A DNA stretch of 64,000 nt from ZC4RG25 sp023428365 (GTDB lineage: Bacteria; Pseudomonadota; Alphaproteobacteria; Rhizobiales; Hyphomicrobiaceae), in NCBI GenBank assembly GCA_050283925.1, contig JBNOAI010000007.1:186001-250000 (forward strand), in the 5' to 3' direction. Positions 34,598 to 43,263 of the stretch are shown one piece after another (the stretch's first letter is position 1; every line of letters begins with the position of its first letter). The notes under the pieces are model-generated. The model saw only the letters and a program-made list of their open reading frames with translations, had not been told where the DNA came from and ran no database searches. The position numbers and the translations under genes are program-made.

Positions 34598-34926
34598 TGC
34601 TCGATCGCATTGCTCCACTTGGAACTTCATTTGCGCCAACGGGGCCGACGGTCCCGGTGGGCAATGTCGGACAGCCGGCGCAGATCGCGCCGGTTGCCGG
34701 TACGGGAAATACCGATTTCGCGGCGCTGCTTGGCTCATTGTTCACCGATACGACGAACACGCTCCGCACGGCTGAAGCCAGCTCGATTGCCAGCATTAAA
34801 GGGCAGGCCACCACGCAACAGGTCGTTGAGGCTGTGATGTCGGCCGAGCAAACGCTGCAGGCGGCCATCGCCATTCGCGACAAGGTAACGGCCGCCTATC
34901 TCGAACTTAGCCGGATGCAGATTTAG
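34597..34926 (+). CDS. fliE: Flagellar hook-basal body protein FliE
   Basis: A 109-residue protein that joins the MS ring to the rod. The C-terminal two-thirds is typical: NTDFAALLGSLFTDTTNTLRTAEASSIASIKGQATTQQVVEAVMSAEQTLQAAIAIRDKVTAAYLELSRMQI, ending in the conserved QM-I tail. The N-terminal 30 residues are low-complexity and rich in proline, glycine and valine. It lies between flgC and flgG. Confidence 0.93.
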   Translation: MLDRIAPLGTSFAPTGPTVPVGNVGQPAQIAPVAGTGNTDFAALLGSLFTDTTNTLRTAEASSIASIKGQATTQQVVEAVMSAEQTLQAAIAIRDKVTAAYLELSRMQI

Positions 34927-34944
34927 CAGGGAAACGAACCTAAA

Positions 34945-35733
34945 ATGCGAGCGCTTGCGATTGCAGCCACCGGCATGAATGCCCAGCAGCTAAATCTGGA
35001 AGTCATTGCCAATAACATTGCAAACATCAACACGACCGGCTTCAAGCGGGCGCGGGCGGAGTTTACCGATCTGCTCTATCAGACAGAACGCGCGGCCGGA
35101 GCACCCACCCGGGGTGGTGAAAATATGATCCCGGAAGGTGCGCAGGTTGGTCTTGGTGTGCGCACCGCCGCTATCCGAAACCTGCATCTGCAGGGATCGA
35201 TGACAAACACCACGAACAAGCTCGACGTGGCCTTGAATGGTCGTGGCTGGTTCCAGATCGAGGGCGCGGACGGAGAAACCCTTTATACGCGCGCAGGGGC
35301 TTTCAATAAGAATGGTGATGGCCAGATCGTGACGGTCGACGGCTATCTTGTGCAGCCCGCAATGACCATTCCCAACAATGCCACCAACGTGGTGATCAAT
35401 GAGAGTGGTGAAGTTTTCGTCCGCATCGAGAATGAGCCGGAGCTTCAGAATATTGGCCAGCTCACCCTCGCCAATTTCGCGAACGAGGCCGGTCTCGATC
35501 CGCTTGGCGGCAACCTTTACCGCGAGACCGTCGCTTCCGGCGCAGCCGTAGTCGGTGTTCCAGGAAACCCAGGCTTCGGTACGGTTCACCAGGGCTATCT
35601 TGAGAATTCCAACGTCGATCCCGTGAAGGAGATCACGGAATTGATATCGGCACAGCGGGCCTACGAAATGAATTCGAAAGTCATCCAGGCTGCCGACGAT
35701 ATGTTCGGAACAATCGCCAAGGGTATCCGCTAA
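34945..35733 (+). CDS. flgG: Flagellar distal rod protein FlgG
   Basis: A 262-residue distal-rod protein of standard length. It begins MRALAIAATGMNAQQLNLEVIANNIANINTTGFKRARAEFTDLLYQ. The middle has VALNGRGWFQIEGADGETLYTRAGAF, and the end GYLENSNVDPVKEITELISAQRAYEMNSKVIQAADDM is canonical. An AGGGAAACG ribosome site precedes the ATG. flgA begins two bases after its stop. Confidence 0.96.
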   Translation: MRALAIAATGMNAQQLNLEVIANNIANINTTGFKRARAEFTDLLYQTERAAGAPTRGGENMIPEGAQVGLGVRTAAIRNLHLQGSMTNTTNKLDVALNGRGWFQIEGADGETLYTRAGAFNKNGDGQIVTVDGYLVQPAMTIPNNATNVVINESGEVFVRIENEPELQNIGQLTLANFANEAGLDPLGGNLYRETVASGAAVVGVPGNPGFGTVHQGYLENSNVDPVKEITELISAQRAYEMNSKVIQAADDMFGTIAKGIR

Positions 35734-35734
35734 C

Positions 35735-36229
35735 ATGATGATGGCGTCCCGTAACAGCACGAGACGTTTCGGACGCGCACTCGCTGCACTGGCGGCGGTG
35801 TGCGCTGTTGTTGCCGTGGCTGCCCCGGCATCGGCAACAACGCAGCGCCTGCCTGTGCCGAGAATCGCGATCTATCCCGGCGATCCAATTGGGCGTGATC
35901 AGTTAACGGAACGGTTGTTTGATGCGAGGTCGGTGAGCCAGACGGCCATCTTCATGACGCCCGATGCCGTGCTCGGAAAGGTCGCGCGACGCACCCTGCT
36001 GCCAGGCAAGCCAATCCCGGTCAATGCATTGCGGGACGCGTATGTCGTCACGCAGGGCAAGTCCGCGTTCGTGGTTTTCCAGTCTGATGGCCTGACGATA
36101 ACCGGTCTTGGCGTCGCGCTGCAGTCCGGCGGCATCGGCGATGTCGTCAGCCTGCGCAACGCGGATACAGGCACGATCATTCGCGGAACCGTGATGGCTG
36201 ACGGCAGCGTCAGAGTGGGGGCGCAGTGA
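35735..36229 (+). CDS. flgA: Flagellar P-ring assembly chaperone FlgA
   Basis: A 164-residue protein with an N-terminal signal peptide (RRFGRALAALAAVCAVVAVAAPASAT) and a SAF-type domain: FMTPDAVLGKVARRTLLPGKPIPVNALRDAYVVTQGKSAFVVFQSDGLTITGLGVALQSGGIGDVVSLRN. It helps the P-ring protein FlgI assemble in the periplasm. flgI follows with a GTGA overlap, matching the shared function. Confidence 0.92.
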   Translation: MMMASRNSTRRFGRALAALAAVCAVVAVAAPASATTQRLPVPRIAIYPGDPIGRDQLTERLFDARSVSQTAIFMTPDAVLGKVARRTLLPGKPIPVNALRDAYVVTQGKSAFVVFQSDGLTITGLGVALQSGGIGDVVSLRNADTGTIIRGTVMADGSVRVGAQ

Positions 36230-37329
36230 TCTTACGCGCAGCAGTCGCAATTCTGATCACAGTGATCGCGGCGACGTCTGCAACGGCGGCCAGCCGCATC
36301 AAGGATATCGTGTCGGTGCAGGGCGTGCGGGTCAATCAACTCGTCGGGTACGGGCTTGTCATCGGCCTGAATGGGACCGGCGACAGCCTGCGCAATTCGC
36401 CGTTCACCGAGCAATCGATGCAGTCGATGCTCGACCGCATGGGCGTGAATATTCGCAACTCGCGTTCGCGCGCGAAGAATGTTGCCGCTGTTATCGTCAC
36501 TGCGGAATTGCAGGCGTTCGCAGGCCAAGGCTCTCGCATGGACGTAACGGTGTCATCGCTCGGTGACGCGACGTCGCTCGCCGGCGGCACGCTTGTGATG
36601 ACCCCGCTATCTGCCGCTGATGAGCGCATTTACGCTGTTGCTCAGGGTCCGATCGCGGTGACGGGATTTGCGTCTGGCGGCAAGTCGGAGACGCTTACCC
36701 AAGGTGTGCCCACCACGGGACGCATCGCGAACGGGGCGCTGGTCGAGCGCGAAGCGCCCGGCCGCTTTGGCGATGAACGGTTCATCGTGCTGGAGCTGAG
36801 GAGCCCTGATTTCAATACAGCGGTTCGCATCGCCGATACGATCAACGCTTATACCGGTCAGACCTACGGCGTTCGCTCTGCCCGGGAAGAAGATCTGCGC
36901 ACGATCACGCTGGCGCGGCCACATAATATCAGTCCAGCGCGTTTTCTCGCCGAAGTTGGTTCTTTGCTCGTTGAAACAGACGCACCTGCGCGGGTGGTTA
37001 TTGACGAGCGGACTGGCACGATTGTCATCGGTCAGGATGTGAAGATTTCAACGGTTGCGGTCGCCCACGGAAATCTATCGGTGCGCGTGACTGACTTGCC
37101 CAAGGTTTCGCAACCAGCGCCGTTCGGCGAGGGCAGGACGGTCGTGACGCATGACACAGTGGTGGATGCTATCGAAGAAGGCGGCAACATCGCCATCGTC
37201 GGCGGAACCAATCTGCACGTGCTGGTCAATGGGTTGAATAAGATCGGTCTGAAGCCGCAGGGCATCATTGCTATCCTGCAGGCCATCAAGACCGCTGGGG
37301 CGCTTCAAGCAGAACTGGTCGTGCAATGA
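36226..37329 (+). CDS. flgI: Flagellar P-ring protein FlgI
   Basis: A 367-residue P-ring subunit of normal length with a signal peptide ending at ATAAS. The core is typical: IVSVQGVRVNQLVGYGLVIGLNGTGDSLRNSPFTEQSMQSMLDRMGVNIR, and the end has GGTNLHVLVNGLNKIGLKPQGIIAILQAIKTAGALQAEL. It forms the bushing around the rod in the peptidoglycan layer. The GTG start overlaps the flgA stop, and its own stop overlaps motE. Confidence 0.95.
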   Translation: MILRAAVAILITVIAATSATAASRIKDIVSVQGVRVNQLVGYGLVIGLNGTGDSLRNSPFTEQSMQSMLDRMGVNIRNSRSRAKNVAAVIVTAELQAFAGQGSRMDVTVSSLGDATSLAGGTLVMTPLSAADERIYAVAQGPIAVTGFASGGKSETLTQGVPTTGRIANGALVEREAPGRFGDERFIVLELRSPDFNTAVRIADTINAYTGQTYGVRSAREEDLRTITLARPHNISPARFLAEVGSLLVETDAPARVVIDERTGTIVIGQDVKISTVAVAHGNLSVRVTDLPKVSQPAPFGEGRTVVTHDTVVDAIEEGGNIAIVGGTNLHVLVNGLNKIGLKPQGIIAILQAIKTAGALQAELVVQ

Positions 37330-38255
37330 CGAATGTTTTCGCACTTCTTCGGGTCGCCGTCCCAGTTGCCGGGTGCGCCGCTGCTGTTGTCGGACTTGCC
37401 ATTTCTCCAACGCTGGCCGAGCAGGATTGGATACCCGTCATTGCCTCGACTAATGTCGATGGGGCACAGTTTTCGCGGCAATCTGGTGCGGCCAGCGGCT
37501 GGGATCCTCTCGTGCTGAAAGGCCCCAAGCAATTCGCGCCAATCACGACGCAGTCGATTTCGCCGAGAGTTGCTGAACAACAAGATCGCGGCGTGATCTG
37601 GAACCAGCCAATGTTGACACCGCAGCAGGCTGTTCCGGTTCCAGCGCGCGCGGAGCCGCAAAGGCAGGCTGCTCCGGTCCCGCAGCCGCAACTTGTTCCG
37701 ACCTCTCAGCGTGTGGCGGCGCAGGAAGACGCTGCCTCGACCGTGCCGCAAGCCGCGCAAAAGTCATCGCCAGCACCATTACCAGCGCCGCTGCCCGTAA
37801 CCGTGACCGGCCCTGCGGTGACGCCGTCCGGAGCTGGCCAGCAATACTGCATCAATATCGCCGACACGGCCGCTGATGCACGGTTTGCCTGGCAGAAGAA
37901 GACGCTCGGAGAAATCGAACAGGAGCTGGATCGTCGTATCGCCTTGCTCGAGCAGCGCGCGAAAGAATATCGCGAGTGGTTGGCGCGCCGGGATGAGTTT
38001 GCGAAGAAGGCCCAGGGTACGCTGGTGGACATCTACACCAAGATGCGCCCGGATGCGGCAGCACTGCAGCTCGCTGAAATGGACGACGAAACGGCTGCCG
38101 CGGTTCTCACCAAACTCAAACCGCGCAACGCCAGTGCCATCCTCAACGAAATGCCGGCAAGCCATGCGGCGCGCCTGACGACGACCATCGCCGGCGCGGG
38201 AAAAATTAACCCGGACACAGCTGCAGACATACCTTCGACTGGTGGAAAGTCATGA
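37326..38255 (+). CDS. motE: MotE family periplasmic chaperone of the motor
   Basis: A 309-residue protein. A signal peptide (about 1-31) is followed by a proline-, glutamine- and alanine-rich spacer (about 95-160), a helical coiled-coil part (KKTLGEIEQELDRRIALLEQRAKEYREWLARRDEFAKKAQG) and an MgtE_N-like segment (MRPDAAALQLAEMDDETAAAVLTKLKPRNASAILNEM). In Sinorhizobium meliloti MotE is a chaperone for MotC, and the gene lies between flgI and flgH as here. It overlaps both neighbours. The spacer is longer and more repetitive than the rest. Confidence 0.85.
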   Translation: MTNVFALLRVAVPVAGCAAAVVGLAISPTLAEQDWIPVIASTNVDGAQFSRQSGAASGWDPLVLKGPKQFAPITTQSISPRVAEQQDRGVIWNQPMLTPQQAVPVPARAEPQRQAAPVPQPQLVPTSQRVAAQEDAASTVPQAAQKSSPAPLPAPLPVTVTGPAVTPSGAGQQYCINIADTAADARFAWQKKTLGEIEQELDRRIALLEQRAKEYREWLARRDEFAKKAQGTLVDIYTKMRPDAAALQLAEMDDETAAAVLTKLKPRNASAILNEMPASHAARLTTTIAGAGKINPDTAADIPSTGGKS

Positions 38256-38968
38256 TCGCGAGGCTGATGCTCGCTGCCACGGCCATATTGCTCGGTGCTT
38301 GCAGCTTCGATCCGCACGATATTGGCCGCGAACCGCCGATGAGCCCAGTTGGCGCGGGATTGATACCCGATCGCGTGCCGATCCTCATCGAACCGACGCC
38401 GCCAGCGACCTATCATCGAGGCAACTCGTTCTGGCAGGATGCCAGCGCCGATCTGTTCCGCGATCCGCGCGCCACAAAAATCGGCGACGTCGTGACGGTT
38501 AAAATCGCGATCAAGGATAAAGCGGAGCTCGACAATACGTCGAACCGTTCGCGCGATGCGAAAAAGACCGTCGGTATCGGCGGATCGTATTCGATCGAAA
38601 CCTTGAAACGCGAGAAGGAAGGTTCCGCTCAATACAACGGCCATCTCAATTCCAATACGGTTTCGAAAGGCGCCGGTGGGATCGAGCGATCGGAAAAGAT
38701 TGAACTCCTCGTTGCGGCTGTCGTCTCCGACGTTCTGCCGAATGGCAATCTGGTGATCAGCGGTACGCAGGAAGTGCGCGTGAACTTCGAGGTACGAGTT
38801 CTGAGCGTCGCTGGCGTCGTGCGGCCACGCGACATCTCGACCGATAATAGCGTATCTTATGAGAAGATTGCTGAGGCGCGAATCTCGTATGGTGGCCGCG
38901 GTCGTATCACCGAGGTTCAACAGCCCGGCGTCGGCCAGCAGTTACTCGACGTTATCATTCCGTTCTGA
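38252..38968 (+). CDS. flgH: Flagellar L-ring lipoprotein FlgH
   Basis: A 238-residue outer-membrane lipoprotein. The lipobox LLGACS puts the lipidated cysteine at residue 17. The mature protein has SFWQDASADLFRDPRATKIGDVVTVKIAIKDKAEL and a C-terminal half with LPNGNLVISGTQEVRVNFEVRVLSVAGVVRPRDIS, the FlgH signature. It forms the L ring. The ATG overlaps the motE stop by four bases. Confidence 0.95.
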   Translation: MIARLMLAATAILLGACSFDPHDIGREPPMSPVGAGLIPDRVPILIEPTPPATYHRGNSFWQDASADLFRDPRATKIGDVVTVKIAIKDKAELDNTSNRSRDAKKTVGIGGSYSIETLKREKEGSAQYNGHLNSNTVSKGAGGIERSEKIELLVAAVVSDVLPNGNLVISGTQEVRVNFEVRVLSVAGVVRPRDISTDNSVSYEKIAEARISYGGRGRITEVQQPGVGQQLLDVIIPF

Positions 38969-38989
38969 TCTATCGGAGATCGCGCTGTC

Positions 38990-39505
38990 ATGGCGGCGAC
39001 TGCAGGAATCCAGGAAGACGAGAAAGCCAAAAGCGGTTCCGGCTCGCTCGTCATGGTTCTTGGCGCCGTCGTGGTCCTGTCACTGGTGGCCGCCGGGGGC
39101 GGCGGATTTCTGGGCCTGAAGCTCTACAGCATGGTCGAGCAGTCCGTGCAGCGCAAATCCGAGGCTGCCGAAAAAGCGAAGGCGCAATCCATAAAACCCG
39201 CTGTCGCCGGAGCCGCGCAGATCAAGACGCTGGCGCCCGTCGTGACCAATCTCGCCAATCCGTCGACATCGTGGGTTCGGTTGGAGGGATCGTTGATTTT
39301 GGAGGAAATGCCGCCTGCCGAGGCGGACCTCCTGGCCGCCAAAGTTTCCGAAGACATCATCGCTTTCTTGCGCACGGTGACGGTTGCGCAAATCGAAGGA
39401 GCCAGCGGCTTCCAGCATTTGCGTGAGGATTTGACCGACCGCGTCAAGGCGCGGAGCGCCGGGCGCGCCCGCGAACTCGTCATTCATACATTCGTCGTCG
39501 AATGA
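38990..39505 (+). CDS. fliL: Flagellar basal-body-associated protein FliL
   Basis: A 171-residue protein with one membrane helix at about 20-42 and a periplasmic FliL domain (about 75-171): LAPVVTNLANPSTSWVRLEGSLILEEMPPAEADLLAAKVSEDIIAFLRTVTVAQIEGASGFQHLREDLTDRVKAR, ending ELVIHTFVVE. FliL surrounds and supports the stator. Its stop overlaps the fliP ATG. Confidence 0.93.
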   Translation: MAATAGIQEDEKAKSGSGSLVMVLGAVVVLSLVAAGGGGFLGLKLYSMVEQSVQRKSEAAEKAKAQSIKPAVAGAAQIKTLAPVVTNLANPSTSWVRLEGSLILEEMPPAEADLLAAKVSEDIIAFLRTVTVAQIEGASGFQHLREDLTDRVKARSAGRARELVIHTFVVE

Positions 39506-40254
39506 GACGGCTTCGCTCCGTCCTTGGCGCGCTTCCGGTCCTGCTGCTATTGCCGGCCGTCGCTTATGGTCAGGTTCCTGGCCTGGAGGCGCTGGTCCCG
39601 CAGGGCGAAGGGACCGCCACCGGGCGGATTGTCCAGCTCGTTCTGGTCGTCACGCTGCTTTCGGTGGCGCCCGGCCTGCTGATCATGGTGACGTGCTTCA
39701 CACGTTTCGTGATTGCCCTGTCGTTCCTTCGCGTTGGTCTCGGATTACAGACAACTCCGGCCAACCTGATCATGATCAGTCTTGCGCTGTTCATGACCTT
39801 TTTCGTGATGGGCCCGACCCTCGATCAGGCCTGGAATAACGGACTGAAGCCGCTGGTCGAAAACCAGATCACGGAACAGGAGGCCTATCAGCGAATCACG
39901 GAACCGTTCCGCACTTTCATGCGCGCGCATGTGCGAGAAAAGGATCTGGCGCTTTTCGAGGACATGGCCGGCCGGGTCGGAGGGGCTGCGGCGCGTACTG
40001 ATTCGGATCAAATTGAGATGCGGGTGTTAATTCCCGCATTCATGATTTCCGAACTGAGGCGCGGCTTCGAAATCGGATTTCTGATCGTTTTACCGTTTCT
40101 GGTCATCGACATGATTGTTGCCACACTGACCATGTCGATGGGCATGATGATGTTGCCGCCGACCGTTATCTCCTTGCCATTCAAAGTGCTTTTCTTCGTT
40201 TTGATCGATGGCTGGAATCTCCTGGTCGGGGGGCTGATGCGCTCGTTTTTATAG
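39502..40254 (+). CDS. fliP: Flagellar export apparatus protein FliP
   Basis: A 250-residue protein with an N-terminal signal-like segment and four membrane helices. Hallmarks are LLIMVTCFTRFVIALSFLRVGLGLQTTPANLIMISLALFMTFFVMGP, then RVLIPAFMISELRRGFEIGFLIVLPFLVIDMIVATLTMSMGMMMLPPTVISLPFKVLFFVLIDGW. It is the core of the export gate. No fliO was found upstream. It ends the run; 174 non-coding bases follow before the flagellin. Confidence 0.96.
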   Translation: MRRLRSVLGALPVLLLLPAVAYGQVPGLEALVPQGEGTATGRIVQLVLVVTLLSVAPGLLIMVTCFTRFVIALSFLRVGLGLQTTPANLIMISLALFMTFFVMGPTLDQAWNNGLKPLVENQITEQEAYQRITEPFRTFMRAHVREKDLALFEDMAGRVGGAAARTDSDQIEMRVLIPAFMISELRRGFEIGFLIVLPFLVIDMIVATLTMSMGMMMLPPTVISLPFKVLFFVLIDGWNLLVGGLMRSFL

Positions 40255-40366
40255 TTGCGTGGGCGGCCGCTTATTAAGGTCTGCGCAAGGTATATGGGTC
40301 ATTATCCTTACCGATGACAGCTTGGTGCCAGCACAACTCTGGACCAAAGGCATGATGCTGCGCTGT

Positions 40367-40387
40367 CATACCGGACGATCCGGTATG
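40367..40387 (+). promoter_or_regulatory. Stem-loop in the flagellin 5' leader
   Basis: CATACCGGA at 40367-40375 pairs perfectly with TCCGGTATG at 40379-40387 around a 3-base CGA loop, a stable 9-bp hairpin 41 bases upstream of the flagellin ATG. A second short dyad, GGGA-CAT-TCCC at 40415-40425, overlaps the ribosome site. Both suggest control at the RNA level. Confidence 0.6.
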
Positions 40388-40428
40388 TCCCCGAACCTGT
40401 TTCGAACCTTTAAAGGGACATTCCCAAT

Positions 40429-41358
40429 ATGACGAGCCTTCTCACCAATTCGTCGGCGATGACCGCTCTGCAGACGCTGGCGCAGACGAACAAGAACCTT
40501 GAGACCACCCAGGGCCGTATCTCGACCGGCCTGCGCGTCTCCACTGCCTCTGATAACGCTGCCTACTGGTCCATCGCGACCACGATGCGTTCGGATAACC
40601 AGGCAATCTCGACCGTTCAGGATGCTCTCGGTCTCGGCGCCGGCAAGGTTGACACGGCTTACACAGCCGTCAGCGACACCATTGATCGCGTCACCGAGCT
40701 GAAGCAGAAGGTGCTCGCTTCGAAGAACGCCAGCCCCGAAGACAAGGCCAAGTATCAGAGCGAAATCGCTGTTATTCAGGCTCACCTGAAGGACACCGTT
40801 GGTAATGCCAGCTACGCAGGCTCCAACCTGCTCCAGACGGACTCGACCGATACCGACTTCCCGACGGAATTCAGCATCGTTTCGTCCTACAACCGCGACG
40901 CTTCCGGAACCGTTACGACCGGCAGCATCGAGGTGACTTATGCCAACATCCGCCTGATCGACAGCGGCGGTGATGGCGCTGGCATCCTCGACACCGAATT
41001 CACCACGACGGGTGAAGGTGCTGTTGCGGACATCTCGATCCTGACGTTGGACGTCACGGCCGCCGATGTCGACAACGACGACCTCGACGACATGTTGACC
41101 GCTATCGAAACCGGTCTGAAGAGCCTCGCTACCGGCGCAGCTGAACTCGGCGCTGCCAAAAAGCGCATCGATCTGCAGCAGGGCTTTATGACGAAGCTGA
41201 GCGACGCGATCGAGCGTGGCGTTGGCCAGCTGGTCGATGCTGACATGAACGAAGAGTCCGCTCGTCTGCAGGCTCTGCAGGTTCAGCAGCAGCTTGGCAT
41301 CCAGGCGCTCAGCATCGCTAACAGCAACAGCCAGAACATCCTGTCGCTGTTCCGCTAA
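40429..41358 (+). CDS. Flagellin
   Basis: A 309-residue filament subunit. The N-terminal D0/D1 region (LLTNSSAMTALQTLAQTNKNLETTQGRISTGLRVSTASDNAAYWSIATTMRSDNQAIS) and the C-terminal one (MNEESARLQALQVQQQLGIQALSIANSNSQNILSLFR) are conserved. The variable middle is short (about 140-215). It is the only flagellin gene seen. Its codon choice is more biased than that of the neighbours, as expected for heavy expression. The ribosome site AAAGGGAC lies inside a small hairpin, and the leader has a second hairpin, which may be a FlbT target (inference). No clear promoter was found. Confidence 0.95.
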   Translation: MTSLLTNSSAMTALQTLAQTNKNLETTQGRISTGLRVSTASDNAAYWSIATTMRSDNQAISTVQDALGLGAGKVDTAYTAVSDTIDRVTELKQKVLASKNASPEDKAKYQSEIAVIQAHLKDTVGNASYAGSNLLQTDSTDTDFPTEFSIVSSYNRDASGTVTTGSIEVTYANIRLIDSGGDGAGILDTEFTTTGEGAVADISILTLDVTAADVDNDDLDDMLTAIETGLKSLATGAAELGAAKKRIDLQQGFMTKLSDAIERGVGQLVDADMNEESARLQALQVQQQLGIQALSIANSNSQNILSLFR

Positions 41359-41420
41359 TCGGCCGGTCCATCTCTTCGCGGGGTGGATAGGCTCAGGTGA
41401 TCGGGCCTCGATGGGGCCAG

Positions 41421-41470
41421 CAAGTGGGGTGGGGCAACTGATTCGAATCAGTTGGTCTTCAGTCCACTTG
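41421..41470. repeat. Nested inverted repeat between flagellin and fliF
   Basis: The inner element is a perfect 20-base palindrome at 41435-41454 (half-site CAACTGATTC). It is enclosed by an outer 7-base pair: CAAGTGG at 41421-41427 and CCACTTG at 41464-41470. No T-run follows. It could protect the flagellin mRNA 3' end, terminate transcription in a factor-dependent way, or bind a regulator. Confidence 0.55.
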
Positions 41471-41523
41471 CGGTTCTCAAGCCGTCTTTCAGCGGCGTGA
41501 GGCCCGGTTATCTACTTGAATTT

Positions 41524-41547
41524 CCTGGTTCCTGAGCAGGAGCCAGG
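41524..41547. repeat. Second inverted repeat upstream of fliF
   Basis: CCTGGTTCCTG at 41524-41534 pairs with CAGGAGCCAGG at 41537-41547 over 11 positions, with one G-U pair, around a very short centre. It lies 76 bases before the fliF start. Confidence 0.45.
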
Positions 41548-41622
41548 TCCTCGTCACTCTCACACAAGGTTCCCGCTCAAGAATCTGGTCCCGACTGAAT
41601 TCGTATCGTGTGGAAGGTTGGA

Positions 41623-43263
41623 ATGATCGGGCGAGAACAATTGGAACGGCTGTTTGCGAACCTGCGTTCGCTTGGGCCGCGGCGTCTTTTGGCGTTGGCG
41701 ATCATCGGTGCGACCGTGTTCGCCGGTGTCGGTATGTCCAGTATGCTTTTGAGTCGACCGCAGTTCGAGACCCTGTACACGGGCCTGACCGCTCAGGATG
41801 TCAGCCGCATCGGTGCGGCGTTGGGCGAAGCGGGAATTGCTTTCGACGTCAGCTCCGAAGGCAACAAGGTCATGGTTCCGCCGAGCCAGACCGCGAAGGC
41901 GCGCATGTTGCTGGCGCAGAAGGGGCTGCCGAGCAGCTCGAATGCCGGCTACGAGCTCTTCGACAATATGGGCTCGATCGGCCTCACCTCATTCATGCAG
42001 GAGATTACGCGCGTCCGGGCTCTCGAGGGCGAGATCGCGCGCACGATTCAGGCTGTCTCTGGCGTCAGAGCGGCGCGCGTTCACTTGGTGCTGCCGGATG
42101 CCGGATCGTTCCGCCGTAATCGTCAGACTCCATCCGCTTCCGTTGTGATCCGCACAGAGAGCACGGGCGATGCATCGTCCGCTGTCGCCATTCGCCATCT
42201 CGTGGCATCTGCCGTGCCCGGCATGCAGGTCGATCAGGTTACGGTGCTGAGCACCGATGGCAGCGTGCTGGCGGCCGCCGGTGATGCGTCCACGGCCACT
42301 CCTGCGCGGGTCGTCGATCTGGAGAAATCGTTCAGCCGTGAACTGCAGGCGAGCGTGAGCAAGACGCTGACGCCCTATCTCGGCTACGGCAATTTCGAGA
42401 TCAGCGTCGCAGCACGTTTGAACACCGATAAGCGGCAGATCAACGAAACCAATTACGATCCGGAATCCCGCGTCGAACGGTCGGTGCGCGTTGTCAAGGA
42501 AACCGGCAATTCACAGAACCAGGCCAATCGCACGCCGGTCACGGTTGAGCAGAACATTCCGGCCGAGCAGCCGACATCGCAGTCGGGCGACGTGTCGTCC
42601 CGCTCGAATGAGCGCCGCGAGGAGCTGACGAACTTCGAGATCAACTCCAAGAGCATATCGACGGTCAGCGACGGCTACCGGATCGACGCCTTGACGGTGG
42701 CTGTCGTCATCAACCGCAAGCGTCTCATGGAGACTTTGGGCGACGGCGCCGGTGAGGATGCGCTCAACGCGCAGCTCAAGGAAATCGAGCAGCTGGTCGC
42801 GACGGCAGCAGGCGCATCTGCTGACCGGGGTGATCGTATCACGGTGGCCGCGGTCGACTTCTTCCGCAACGGCGAGCCAATGGAGCCGCTCGCCGATGGC
42901 GGCTTTACCGACCTTCTGATGCGTCAGTCAGGCAGCCTCATTAACGCGCTCGCCATTCTCGGTGCCACCGGATTGCTGGTTTGGATGGGCTTGCGTCCGG
43001 CGATGCGCGCTGTTCTGGCCGCGCCGCAGCCGGCGACTGCGAACGCTGCTGCCGGCGGAGAGCTGAAAGCGCAGGCAGGGGATGCAAACGGAGGGTTTGC
43101 ATCGCACCGTCTTCAGGGAGCGGAACAACCAAATCTCATTGCCGATCTGCAGGCCAAGATCGGCAACTCCCCGCAGAAGCGGCTGGAGCAGATGGTCGAT
43201 TACGACGAGGAACAAGCGGCTGCAATTCTCAAACAGTGGATGCGTGAGGCGAGAAGAGCATGA
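41623..43263 (+). CDS. fliF: Flagellar MS-ring protein FliF
   Basis: About 546 residues, normal for FliF. An N-terminal membrane helix (RRLLALAIIGATVFAGVGMSSMLL) precedes the YscJ-like ring-building motifs FETLYTGLTAQDVSRIGAALGEAGIAFDVSSEGNKVMVPPSQTAKARMLLAQKGLP. A second helix, SLINALAILGATGLLVWMGLRP, lies near 435-455. The C-terminal tail binds FliG. The frame begins at GTG 41608; ATG at 41623 with GGAAGG six bases upstream is better. The stop overlaps fliH by four bases. Confidence 0.94.
   Translation: MIGREQLERLFANLRSLGPRRLLALAIIGATVFAGVGMSSMLLSRPQFETLYTGLTAQDVSRIGAALGEAGIAFDVSSEGNKVMVPPSQTAKARMLLAQKGLPSSSNAGYELFDNMGSIGLTSFMQEITRVRALEGEIARTIQAVSGVRAARVHLVLPDAGSFRRNRQTPSASVVIRTESTGDASSAVAIRHLVASAVPGMQVDQVTVLSTDGSVLAAAGDASTATPARVVDLEKSFSRELQASVSKTLTPYLGYGNFEISVAARLNTDKRQINETNYDPESRVERSVRVVKETGNSQNQANRTPVTVEQNIPAEQPTSQSGDVSSRSNERREELTNFEINSKSISTVSDGYRIDALTVAVVINRKRLMETLGDGAGEDALNAQLKEIEQLVATAAGASADRGDRITVAAVDFFRNGEPMEPLADGGFTDLLMRQSGSLINALAILGATGLLVWMGLRPAMRAVLAAPQPATANAAAGGELKAQAGDANGGFASHRLQGAEQPNLIADLQAKIGNSPQKRLEQMVDYDEEQAAAILKQWMREARRA

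Noticed and set aside
40255..40366. sigma54 or CtrA promoter for flagellin
   Set aside because: No TGGC-N8-TTGC-type pair is found, and only one TTAA half-site is present; no promoter class could be supported.
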